Of a stretch of DNA of 64,000 bases, positions 13,219 to 25,459 are shown in pieces (the first letter of the stretch is position 1; the number at the start of each line of letters is the position of its first letter). The position numbers and the translations under genes were made by a program. Under the pieces are notes generated by a model. That model searched no databases. It was not told where the DNA came from and saw nothing but the letters and a program-made list of their open reading frames with translations. The DNA lies in assembly GCF_933775445.1 (NCBI RefSeq), contig NW_026089470.1:372001-436000 (forward strand). The letters run 5' to 3'. Source of the stretch: Argentina anserina. Taxonomy: Eukaryota > Streptophyta > Magnoliopsida > Rosales > Rosaceae.

Positions 13219-16197
13219 TTACTATTCCAATTGTGTATCTTTTCATTTCTCGTTTGAGTATCTTTCTGTAGGGCTTCTGATGCGAGTTTCTATTGTATTT
13301 GAGAGTTTTGCAAGTGTGGGAGTGTGTTTCTTTCAAACTGAGTATCTTTACATCGTTTGCGTATCTTTACTATTCCAATTGTGTATCTTTACATCGTTTG
13401 CGTATCTTTACTATTCCAATTGTGTATCTTTTCATTTCTCGTTTGAGTATCTTTCTGTAAGGCTTTCTGATGCGAGTTTCTATTGAATTTGAGAGTCTTG
13501 GAAGTGTGGGAGTGTGTTTCTTTCAAACTGAGTATCTTTACATCGTTTGCGTATCTTTATTATTCTAATTGTGTATCTTTACATCGTTTGCGTATCTTTA
13601 CTATTCCAATTGTGTATCTTTTCATTTCTCGTTTGAGTATCTTTCTGTAAGGCTTCTGATGCGAGTTTCTATTGAATTTGAGAGTTTTGCAAGTGTGGGA
13701 GTGTATTTCTTTCAAACTGAGTATCTTTACATCGTTTGCGTATCTTTACTATTCCAATTGAGTATCTTTTCATTTCTCGTTTGAGTATCTTTCTGTAAGG
13801 CTTCTGATGCGAGTTTCTATTGTATTTGAGAGTTTTACAAGTGTGGGAGTGTGTTTCTTTCAAACTGAGTGTCTATACATTGTTTGCGTATCTTTACTAT
13901 TCCAATTGTGTATCTTTACATCGTTTGCGTATCTTTACTATTCCAATTGTGTATCTTTTCATTTCTCGTTTGAGTATCTTTCTGTAGGGCTTCTGATGCG
14001 AGTTTCTATTCTATTTGAGAGTTTTGCAAGTGTGGGAGTGTGTTTCTTTCAAACTGAGTATCTTTACATCGTTTGCGTATCTTTACTATTCCAATTGTGT
14101 ATCTTTTCATTTCTCGTTTGAGTATCTTTCTGTAAGGGTTTCTGATGCGAGTTTCTATTGAATTTGAGAGTTTTGCAAGTGTGGAAGTGTGTTTCTTTCA
14201 AACTGAGTATCTTTACATCGTTTGCGTATCTTTACTATTCCAATTGTGTATCTTTACATCGTTTGCGTATCTTTACTATTCCAATTGTGTATCTTTTCAT
14301 TTCTCGTTTGAGTATCTTTCTGTAGGGCTTCTGATGCGAGTTTCTATTGTATTTGAGAGTTTTGCAAGTGTGGGAGTGTGTTTCTTTCAAACTGAGTATC
14401 TTTACATCGTTTGCGTATCTTTACTATTCCAATTGTGTATCTTTACATCGTTTGCGTATCTTTACTATTCCAATTGTGTATCTTTTCATTTCTCGTTTGA
14501 GTATCTTTCTGTAAGGCTTTCTGATGCGAGTTTCTATTGAATTTGAGAGTCTTGGAAGTGTGGGAGTGTGTTTCTTTCAAACTGAGTATCTTTACATCGT
14601 TTGCGTATCTTTATTATTCTAATTGTGTATCTTTACATCGTTTGCGTATCTTTACTATTCCAATTGTGTATCTTTTCATTTCTCGTTTGAGTATCTTTCT
14701 GTAAGGCTTCTGATGCGAGTTTCTATTGAATTTGAGAGTTTTGCAAGTGTGGGAGTGTATTTCTTTCAAACTGAGTATCTTTACATCGTTTGCGTATCTT
14801 TACTATTCCAATTGAGTATCTTTTCATTTCTCGTTTGAGTATCTTTCTGTAAGGCTTCTGATGCGAGTTTCTATTGTATTTGAGAGTTTTACAAGTGTGG
14901 GAGTGTGTTTCTTTCAAACTGAGTGTCTATACATTGTTTGCGTATCTTTACTATTCCAATTGTGTATCTTTACATCGTTTGCGTATCTTTACTATTCCAA
15001 TTGTGTATCTTTTCATTTCTCGTTTGAGTATCTTTCTGTAGGGCTTCTGATGCGAGTTTCTATTCTATTTGAGAGTTTTGCAAGTGTGGGAGTGTGTTTC
15101 TTTCAAACTGAGTATCTTTACATCGTTTGCGTATCTTTACTATTCCAATTGTGTATCTTTTCATTTCTCGTTTGAGTATCTTTCTGTAAGGGTTTCTGAT
15201 GCGAGTTTCTATTGAATTTGAGAGTTTTGCAAGTGTGGAAGTGTGTTTCTTTCAAACTGAGTATCTTTACATCGTTTGCGTATCTTTACTATTCCAATTG
15301 TGTATCTTTACATCGTTTGCGTATCTTTACTATTCCAATTGTGTATCTTTTCATTTCTCGTTTGAGTATCTTTCTGTAGGGCTTCTGATGCGAGTTTCTA
15401 TTGTATTTGAGAGTTTTGCAAGTGTGGGAGTGTGTTTCTTTCAAACTGAGTATCTTTACATCGTTTGCGTATCTTTACTATTCCAATTGTGTATCTTTAC
15501 ATCGTTTGCGTCTCTTTACTATTCCAATTGTGTATCTTTTCATTTCTCGTTTGAGTATCTTTCTGTAAGGCTTTCTGATGCGAGTTTCTATTGAATTTGA
15601 GAGTCTTGGAAGTGTGGGAGTGTGTTTCTTTCAAACTGAGTATCTTTACATCGTTTGCGTATCTTTATTATTCTAATTGTGTATCTTTACATCGTTTGCC
15701 TATCTTTACTATTCCAATTGTGTATCTTTTCATTTCTCGTTTGAGTATCTTTCTGTAAGGCTTCTGATGCGAGTTTCTATTGAATTTGAGAGTTTTGCAA
15801 GTGTGGGAGTGTATTTCTTTCAAACTGAGTATCTTTACATCGTTTGCGTATCTTTACTATTCCAATTGAGTATCTTTTCATTTCTCGTTTGAGTATCTTT
15901 CTGTAAGGCTTCTGATGCGAGTTTCTATTGTATTTGAGAGTTTTACAAGTGTGGGAGTGTGTTTCTTTCAAACTGAGTGTCTATACATTGTTTGCGTATC
16001 TTTACTATTCCAATTGTGTATCTTTACATCGTTTGCGTATCTTTACTATTCCAATTGTGTATCTTTTAATTTCTCGTTTGAGTATCTTTCTGTAGGGCTT
16101 CTGATGCGAGTTTCTATTCTATTTGAGAGTTTTGCAAGTGTGGGAGTGTGTTTCTTTCAAACTGAGTATCTTTACATCGTTTGCGTATCTTTACTAT
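13090..16197 (+). repeat. Three tandem copies of a 1054-bp higher-order unit
   Basis: Copies begin at 13090, 14145 and 15199; the third breaks off near 16197. Landmarks repeat exactly 1054 bp apart (13569/14623/15677, 13669/14723/15777, 13807/14861/15915). Each unit mixes 148, 149 and 189-bp monomers and carries the diagnostic changes 'GAGTCTTGGAAG', 'GTGTATTTCTTTC' and 'AAGGGTTTCTG'. Copy one has an extra T, giving 1055 bp between the first two starts. Low divergence between copies suggests recent amplification. Confidence 0.88.
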
Positions 16198-18077
16198 TCT
16201 AATTGTGTATCTTTACATCGTTTCCGTATCTTTACTATTCCAATTGTGTATCTTTTCATTTCTCGTTTGAGTATCTTTCTGTAAGGCTTCTGATGCGAGT
16301 TTCTATTGTATTTGAGAGTTTTGCAAGTGTGGGAGTGTGTTTCTTTCAAATTGAGTATCTTTACATCGTTTGCGTATCTTTACTATTCCAATTGTGTATC
16401 TTTTCATTTCTCGTTTGAGTATCTTTCTGTAAGGGTTTCTGATGCGAGTTTCTATTGAATTTGAGAGTTTTGCAAGTGTGGAAGTGTGTTTCTTTCAAAC
16501 TGAGTATCTTTACATCGTTTGCGTATCTTTACTATTCCAATTGTGTATCTTTTCATTTCTCGTTTAAGTATCTTTCTGTAGGGCTTCTGATGCGAGTTTC
16601 TATTGTATTTGAGAGTTTTGCAAGTGTGGGAGTGTGTTTCTTTCAAACTGAGTATCTTTACATCGTTTGCGTATCTTTACTATTCCAATTGTGTATCTTT
16701 ACATCGTTTGCGTATCTTTACTATTCCAATTGTGTATGTTTTAATTTCTTGTTTGAGTATCTTTCTGTAAGGCTTTCTGATGCGAGTTTCTATTGAATTT
16801 GAGAGTTTTGCAAGTGTGGGAGTGTGTTTCTTTCAAACTGAGTATCTTTACATCTTTTGCGTATCTTTACTATTCTAATTGTGTATCTTTACATCGTTTG
16901 CGTATCTTTACTATTCCAATTGTGTATCTTTTCATTTCTCGTTTGAGTATCTTTCTGTAAGGCTTCTGATGCGAGTTTCTATTGTATTTGAGAGTTTTGC
17001 AAGTGTGGGAGTGTGTTTCTTTCAAACTGAGTATCTTTACATCGTTTGCGTATCTTTACTATTCCAATTGTGTATCTTTTCATTTCTCGTTTGAGTATCT
17101 TTCTGTAAGGCTTCTGATGCGAGTTTCTATTGAATTTGAGAGTTTTGCAAGTGTGGGAGTGTGTTTCTTTCAAACTGAGTATCTTTACATCGTTTGCGTA
17201 TCTTTACTATTCTAATTGTGTATCTTTACATCGTTTGCGTATCTTTACTATTCCAATTGTGTATCTTTTCATTTCTCGTTTGAGTATCTTTCTGTAAGGC
17301 TTCTGATGCGAGTTTCTATTGAATTTGAGAGTTTTGCAAGTGTGGGAGTGTATTTCTTTCAAACTGAGTATCTTTACATCGTTTGCGTATCTTTACTATT
17401 CCAATTGAGTATCTTTTCATTTCTCGTTTGAGTATCTTTCTGTAAGGCTTCTGATGCGAGTTTCTATTGTATTTGAGAGTTTTACAAGTGTGGGAGTGTG
17501 TTTCTTTCAAACTGAGTGTCTATACATTGTTTGCGTATCTTTACTATTCCAATTGTGTATCTTTACATCGTTTGCGTATCTTTACTATTCCAATTGTGTA
17601 TCTTTTCATTTCTCGTTTGAGTATCTTTCTGTAGGGCTTCTGATGCGAGTTTCTATTCTATTTGAGAGTTTTGCAAGTGTGGGAGTGTGTTTCTTTCAAA
17701 CTGAGTATCTTTACATCGTTTGCGTATCTTTACTATTCTAATTGTGTATCTTTACATCGTTTCCGTATCTTTACTATTCCAATTGTGTATCTTTTCATTT
17801 CTCGTTTGAGTATCTTTCTGTAAGGCTTCTGATGCGAGTTTCTATTGTATTTGAGAGTTTTGCAAGTGTGGGAGTGTGTTTCTTTCAAATTGAGTATCTT
17901 TACATCGTTTGCGTATCTTTACTATTCCAATTGTGTATCTTTTCATTTCTCGTTTGAGTATCTTTCTGTAAGGGTTTCTGATGCGAGTTTCTATTGAATT
18001 TGAGAGTTTTGCAAGTGTGGAAGTGTGTTTCTTTCAAACTGAGTATCTTTACATCGTTTGCGTATCTTTACTATTCC
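15677..18077 (+). repeat. Segmental duplication, offset 1539 bp
   Basis: Sequence from 15677 to about 16538 corresponds to 17216 to about 18077 (pairs 15677/17216, 15915/17454, 16203/17742). Both contain 'CATCGTTTCCGTATC' and 'TTTCAAATTGAG'. The left copy overlaps the last copy of the 1054-bp unit, so this event came after, or extended, that amplification. Confidence 0.82.
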
Positions 18078-20406
18078 AATTGTGTATCTTTACATCGTTT
18101 GCGTATCTTTACTATTCCAATTGTGTATCTTTTCATTTCTCGTTTGAGTATCTTTCTGTAGGGCTTCTGATGCGAGTTTCTATTGTATTTGAGAGTTTTG
18201 CAAGTGTGGGAGTGTGTTTCTTTCAAACTGAGTATCTTTACATCGTTTGCGTATCTTTACTATTCCAATTGTGTATCTTTTCATTTCTCGTTTGTGTATC
18301 TTTCTGTAAGGCTTTCTGATGCGAGTTTCTATTAAATTTGAGAGTTTTGCAAGTGTTTGAGTGTGTTTCTTTCAAACTGAGTATCTTTACATCGTTTTTG
18401 TATCTTTACTATTCCAATTGTGTATCTTTACATCGTTTTTGTATCTTTACTATTACAATTGTGTATCTTTTCATTTCTCGTTTGAGTATCTTTCTGTAAG
18501 GCTTCTGATGCGAGTTTCTATTGTATTTGAGAGTTTTGCAAGTGTGGGAGTGTGTTTCTTTCAATCTGAGTATCTTTACATCGTTTGCGTATCTTTACTA
18601 CTCCAATTGTGTATCTTTACATCGTTTGCGTATCTTTTCTATTCCAATTGTGTATCTTTTCATTTCTCGTTTGAGTATCTTTCTGTAAGGCTTCAGATGC
18701 GAGTTTCTATTGTATTTGAGAGTTTTGCAAGTGTGGGAGTGTGTTTCATTCAAACTGAGTATCTTTACATCGTTTGCGTATCTTTACTATTCCAATTGTG
18801 TATCTTTACATCGTTTGCGTATCTTTACCATTCCAATTGTGTATCTTTTCATTTCTCGTTTGAGTATCTTTCTGTAAGGCTTTCGGATGCGAGTTTCTAT
18901 TGAATTTGAGAGTTTTGCAAGTGTGGGAGTGTGTTTCTTTCAAACTGAGTATCTTTACATCGTTTGCGTATCTTTACTATTCCAATTGAGTATCTTTTCA
19001 TTTCTCGTTTGAGTATCTTTCTGTAAGGCTTCTGATGCGAGTTTCTATTGTATTTGAGAGTTTTACAAGTGTGGGAGTGTGTTTCTTACAAACTGAGTGT
19101 CTATACATTGTTTGCGTATCTTTACTATTCCAATTGTGTATCTTTACATCGTTTGCGTATCTTTACTATTCCAATTGTGTATCTTTTCATTTCTCGTTTG
19201 AGTATCTTTCTGTAGGGCTTCTGATGCGAGTTTCTATTCTATTTGAGAGTTTTGCAAGTGTGGGAGTGTGTTTCTTTCAAACTGAGTATCTTTACATCGT
19301 TTGCGTATCTTTACTATTCCAATTGTGTATCTTTACATCGTTTGCGTATCTTTACTATTCCAATTGTGTATGTTTTCATTTCTCGTTTGAGTATCTTTCT
19401 GTAAGGCTTTCTGATGCGAGTTTCTATTGAATTTGAGAGTTTTGCAAGTGTGGGAGTGTGTTTCTTTCAAACTATGTATCTTTACATCGTTTGCGTATCT
19501 TTACTATTCCAATTGTGTATCTTTTCATTTCTCGTTTGAGTATCTTTCTGTAAGGCTTTCTGATGCGAGTTTCTATTGAATTTGAGAGTTTACCAAGTGT
19601 GGGAGTGTGTTTCTTTCAAACTGAGTATCTTTACATCGTTTGCGTATCTTTACGATTCGAATTGTGTATCTTTTCATTTCTCGTTTGTGTATCTTTCTGT
19701 AAGGGTTTCTGATGCGAGTTTCTATTGAATTTGAGAGTTTTACAAGTGTGGGAGTGTGTTTCTTTCAAACTGAGTATCTTTACATCGTTTGCGTATCTTT
19801 ACTATTCCAATTGTGTATCTTTTCATTTCTCGTTTGAGTATCTTTCTGTAAGGCTTTCGGATGCGAGTTTCTATTGAATTTGAGAGTTTTGCAAGTGTGG
19901 GAGTGTGTTTCTTTCAAACTGAGTATCTTTACATCGTTTGCGTATCTTTACTATTCCAATTGTGTATCTTTTCATTTCTCGTTTGAGTATCTTTCTGTAA
20001 GGCTTTCTGATGCGAGTTTCTATTGAATTTGAGAGTTTTACAAGTGTGGGACTGTGTTTCTTTCAAACTGAGTATCTTTACATCGTTTGCGTATCTTTAC
20101 GATTCCAATTGTGTATCTTTTCATTTCTCGTTTGTGTATCTTTCTGTAAGGCTTTCTGATGCGAGTTTCTATTGAATTTGAGAGTTTTACAAGTGTGGGA
20201 GTGTGTTTCTTTCAAACTGAGTATCTTTACATCGTTTGCGTATCTTTACTATTCCAATTGTGTATCTTTTCATTTCTCGTTTGAGTATCTTTCTGTAAGG
20301 CTTTCGGATGCGAGTTTCTATTGAATTTGAGAGTTTTGCAAGTGTGTGAGTGTGTTTCTTTCAAACTGAGTATCTTTACATCGTTTGCGTATCTTTACTA
20401 TTCTAA

Positions 20407-22134
20407 TTGTGTATCTTTACATCGTTTACGTATCTTTACTATTCCAATTGTGTATCTTTTCATTTCTCGTTTGAGTATCTTTCTGTAAGGCTTCTGATGC
20501 GAGTTTCTATTGTATTTGAGAGTTTTGCAAGTGTGGGAGTGTGTTTCTTTCAAACTGAGTATCTTTACATCGTTTGCGTATCTTTACTATTCCAATTGTG
20601 TATCTTTACATCGTTTGCGTATCTTTACTATTCCAATTGTGTATGTTTTCATTTCTTGTTTGAGTATCTTTCTGTAAGGCTTTCTGATGCGAGTTTCTAT
20701 TGAATTTGAGAGTTTTACAAGTGTGGGACTGTGTTTCTTTCAAACTGAGTATCTTTACATCGTTTGCGTATCTTTACGATTCCAATTGTGTATCTTTTCA
20801 TTTCTCGTTTGTGTATCTTTCTGTAAGGCTTTCTGATGCGAGTTTCTATTGAATTTGAGAGTTTTACAAGTGTGGGAGTGTGTTTCTTTCAAACTGAGTA
20901 TCTTTACATCGTTTGCGTATCTTTACTATTCCAATTGTGTATCTTTTCATTTCTCGTTTGTGTATCTTTCTGTAAGGCTTTCTGATGCGAGTTTCTATTA
21001 AATTTGAGAGTTTTGCAAGTGTTTGAGTGTGTTTCTTTCAAACTGAGTATCTTTACATCGTTTTTGTATCTTTACTATTCCAATTGTGTATCTTTACATC
21101 GTTTACGTATCTTTACTATTACAATTGTGTATCTTTTCATTTCTCGTTTGAGTATCTTTCTGTAAGGCTTCTGATGCGAGTTTCTATTGAATTTGAGAGT
21201 TTTGCAAGTGTGGGAGTGTGTTTCATTCAAACTGAGTATCTTTACATCGTTTGCGTATCTTTACTATTCTAATTGTGTATCTTTACATCGTTTACGTATC
21301 TTTACTATTCCAATTGTGTATCTTTTCATTTCTCGTTTGAGTATCTTTCTGTAAGGCTTCTGATGCGAGTTTCTATTGTATTTGAGAGTTTTGGAAGTGT
21401 GGGAGTGTGTTTCTTTCAAACTGAGTATCTTTACATCGTTTGCGTATCTTTACTATTCCAATTGTGTATCTTTACATCGTTTGCGTATCTTTACTATTCC
21501 AATTGTGTATGTTTTCATTTCTTGTTTGAGTATCTTTCTGTAAGGCTTTCTGATGCGAGTTTCTATTGAATTTGAGAGTTTTACAAGTGTGGGACTGTGT
21601 TTCTTTCAAACTGAGTATCTTTACATCGTTTGCGTATCTTTACGATTCCAATTGTGTATCTTTTCATTTCTCGTTTGTGTATCTTTCTGTAAGGCTTTCT
21701 GATGCGAGTTTCTATTGAATTTGAGAGTTTTACAAGTGTGGGAGTGTGTTTCTTTCAAACTGAGTATCTTTACATCGTTTGCGTATCTTTACTATTCCAA
21801 TTGTGTATCTTTTCATTTCTCGTTTGTGTATCTTTCTGTAAGGCTTTCTGATGCGAGTTTCTATTAAATTTGAGAGTTTTGCAAGTGTTTGAGTGTGTTT
21901 CTTTCAAACTGAGTATCTTTACATCGTTTTTGTATCTTTACTATTCCAATTGTGTATCTTTACATCGTTTACGTATCTTTACTATTACAATTGTGTATCT
22001 TTTCATTTCTCGTTTGAGTATCTTTCTGTAAGGCTTCTGATGCGAGTTTCTATTGAATTTGAGAGTTTTGCAAGTGTGGGAGTGTGTTTCATTCAAACTG
22101 AGTATCTTTACATCGTTTGCGTATCTTTACTATT
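20407..22134 (+). repeat. Tandem duplication of an 866-bp higher-order unit
   Basis: Copies are 20407-21268 and 21273-22134, with landmarks 866 bp apart (20407/21273, 21027/21893). Shared variants include 'CATCGTTTACG', 'GTGGGACTGTG', 'CTCGTTTGTGTATC', 'CTATTAAATTTG', 'AAGTGTTTGAG' and 'CATCGTTTTTG'. The second copy has 'TTTTGGAAG' where the first has 'TTTTGCAAG'. Confidence 0.85.
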
Positions 22135-22539
22135 CCAATTGTGTATCTTTTCATTTCTCGTTTGAGTATCTTTCTGTAAGGCTTTCTGATGCGAGTTTCT
22201 ATTAAATTTGAGAGTTTTGCAAGTGTGTGAGTGTGTTTCTTTCAAACTGAGTATCTTTACATCGTTTGTGTATCTTTACTATTCCAATCGTGTATCTTTT
22301 CATTTCTCCTTTGAGTATCTTTATTTAAGGCTTCTGATGCGAGTTTCTACTGTATTTGAGAGTTTTGCAAGTGTGGGAGTGTGCTTCTTTCAAACTGAGT
22401 ATCTTTACATCGTTTGCGTATCTTTACTATTCCAATTGTGTATCTTTTCATTTCTCGTTTGAGTATCTTTCTGTAGGGCTTCTGATGCGAGTTTCTATTG
22501 AATTTGAGAGTTTTGCAAGTGTGGGAGTGTGTTTCATTC

Positions 22540-25459
22540 AAACTGAGTATCTTTACATCGTTTGCGTATCGTTACTATTCCAATTGTGTATCTTTTCATT
22601 TCTCGTTTGAGTATCTTTCTGTAAGGCTTTCTGATGCGAGTTTCTATTGAATTTGAGAGTTTTACAAGTGTGGGAGTGTGTTTCTTTCAAACTGAGTATC
22701 TTTACATCGTTTGCGTATCTTTACTATTCCAATTGTGTATCTTTTCATTTCTCGTTTGAGTATCTTTCTGTAAGGCTTCTGATGCGAGTTTCTATTGAAT
22801 TTGAGAGTTTTGCAAGTGTGGGAGTGTGTTTCATTCAAACTGAGTATCTTTACATCGTTTGCGTATCTTTACTATTCCAATTGTGTATGTTTTCATTTCT
22901 CGTTTGAGTATCTTTCTGTAAGGCTTTCTGATGCGAGTTTCTATTGAATTTGAGAGTTTTACAAGTGTGGGAGTGTGTTTCTTTCAAACTGAGTATCTTT
23001 ACATCGTTTGCGTATCTTTACTATTCCAATTGTGTATCTTTTCATTTCTCGTTTGAGTATCTTTCTGTAAGGCTTCTGATGCGAGTTTCTATTGTATTTG
23101 AGAGTTTTACAAGTGTGGGAGTGTGTTTCTTACAAACTGAGTGTCTATACATTGTTTGCGAATCTTTACTATTCCAATTGTGTATCTTTACATCGTTTGC
23201 GTATCTTTACTATTCCAATTGTGTATCTTTTCATTTCTCGTTTGAGTATCTTTCTGTAGGGCTTCTGATGCGAGTTTCTATTCTATTTGAGAGTTTTGCA
23301 AGTGTGGGAGTGTGTTTCTTTCAAACTGAGTATCTTTACATCGTTTGCGTATCTTTACTATTCCAATTGTGTATCTTTACATCGTTTGCGTATCTTTACT
23401 ATTCCAATTGTGTATCTTTTCATTTCTCGTTTGAGTATCTTTCTGTAAGGCTTCTGATGCGAGTTTCTATTGTATTTGAGAGTTTTACAAGTGTGGGAGT
23501 GTGTTTCTTACACACTGAGTGTCTATACATTGTTTGCGTATCTTTACTATTCCAATTGTGTATCTTTACATCGTTTGTGTATCTTTACTATTCCAATTGT
23601 GTATGTTTTCATTTCTCGTTTGAGTATCTTTCTGTAAGGCTTTCTGATGTGAGTTTCTATTGAATTTGAGAGTTTTGCAAGTGTGGGAGTGTGTTTCTTT
23701 CAAACTATGTATCTTTACATCGTTTGCGTATCTTTACTATTCCAATTGTGTATCTTTTCATTTCTCGTTTGAGTATCTTTCTGTAAGGCTTTCTGATGCG
23801 AGTTTCTATTGAATTTGAGAGTTTACCAAGTGTGGGAGTGTGTTTCTTTCAAACTGAGTATCTTTACATCGTTTGCGTATCTTTACGATTCGAATTGTGT
23901 ATCTTTTCATTTCTCGTTTGTGTATCTTTCTGTAAGGGTTTCTGATGCGAGTTTCTATTGAATTTGAGAGTTTTACAAGTGTGGGAGTGTGTTTCTTTCA
24001 AACTGAGTATCTTTACATCGTTTGCGTATCGTTACTATTCCAATTGTGTATCTTTTCATTTCTCGTTTGAGTATCTTTCTGTAAGGCTTTCTGATGCGAG
24101 TTTCTATTGAATTTGAGAGTTTTACAAGTGTGGGAGTGTGTTTCTTTCAAACTGAGTATCTTTACATCGTTTGCGTATCTTTACTATTCCAATTGTGTAT
24201 CTTTTCATTTCTCGTTTGAGTATCTTTCTGTAAGGCTTCTGATGCGAGTTTCTATTGAATTTGAGAGTTTTGCAAGTGTGGGAGTGTGTTTCATTCAAAC
24301 TGAGTATCTTTACATCGTTTGCGTATCTTTACTATTCCAATTGTGTATGTTTTCATTTCTCGTTTGAGTATCTTTCTGTAAGGCTTTCTGATGCGAGTTT
24401 CTATTGAATTTGAGAGTTTTACAAGTGTGGGAGTGTGTTTCTTTCAAACTGAGTATCTTTACATCGTTTGCGTATCTTTACTATTCCAATTGTGTATCTT
24501 TTCATTTCTCGTTTGAGTATCTTTCTGTAAGGCTTCTGATGCGAGTTTCTATTGTATTTGAGAGTTTTACAAGTGTGGGAGTGTGTTTCTTACACACTGA
24601 GTGTCTATACATTGTTTGCGAATCTTTACTATTCCAATTGTGTATCTTTACATCGTTTGCGTATCTTTACTATTCCAATTGTGTATCTTTTCATTTCTCG
24701 TTTGAGTATCTTTCTGTAGGGCTTCTGATGCGAGTTTCTATTCTATTTGAGAGTTTTGCAAGTGTGGGAGTGTGTTTCTTTCAAACTGAGTATCTTTACA
24801 TCGTTTGCGTATCTTTACTATTCCAATTGTGTATCTTTACATCGTTTGCGTATCTTTACTATTCCAATTGTGTATCTTTTCATTTCTCGTTTGAGAATCT
24901 TTCTGTAAGGCTTCTGATGCGAGTTTCTATTGTATTTGAGAGTTTTACAAGTGTGGGAGTGTGTTTCTTACACACTGAGTGTCTATACATTGTTTGCGTA
25001 TCTTTACTATTCCAATTGTGTATCTTTACATCGTTTGCGTATCTTTACTATTCCAATTGTGTATGTTTTCATTTCTCGTTTGAGTATCTTTCTGTAAGGC
25101 TTTCTGATGTGAGTTTCTATTGAATTTGAGAGTTTTGCAAGTGTGGGAGTGTGTTTCTTTCAAACTATGTATCTTTACATCGTTTGCGTATCTTTACTAT
25201 TCCAATTGTGTATCTTTTCATTTCTCGTTTGAGTATCTTTCTGTAAGGCTTTCTGATGCGAGTTTCTATTGAATTTGAGAGTTTACCAAGTGTGGGAGTG
25301 TGTTTCTTTCAAACTGAGTATCTTTACATCGTTTGCGTATCTTTACGATTCGAATTGTGTATCTTTTCATTTCTCGTTTGTGTATCTTTCTGTAAGGGTT
25401 TCTGATGCGAGTTTCTATTGAATTTGAGAGTTTTACAAGTGTGGGAGTGTGTTTCTTTC
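22540..25459 (+). repeat. Tandem duplication of a 1460-bp higher-order unit
   Basis: Copies 22540-23999 and 24000-25459 match at a constant 1460-bp offset (22647/24107, 22944/24404). A private change 'GTATCGTTACTATTCC' lies at 22566 and again at 24026. Shared markers include 'TTGCGAATC', 'GATGTGAG' and 'GAGTTTACCAAG'. The second copy has additional 'TTACACACTG' and 'TTTGAGAATC' variants, the latter passed on to the 2178-bp duplication downstream. Confidence 0.85.
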
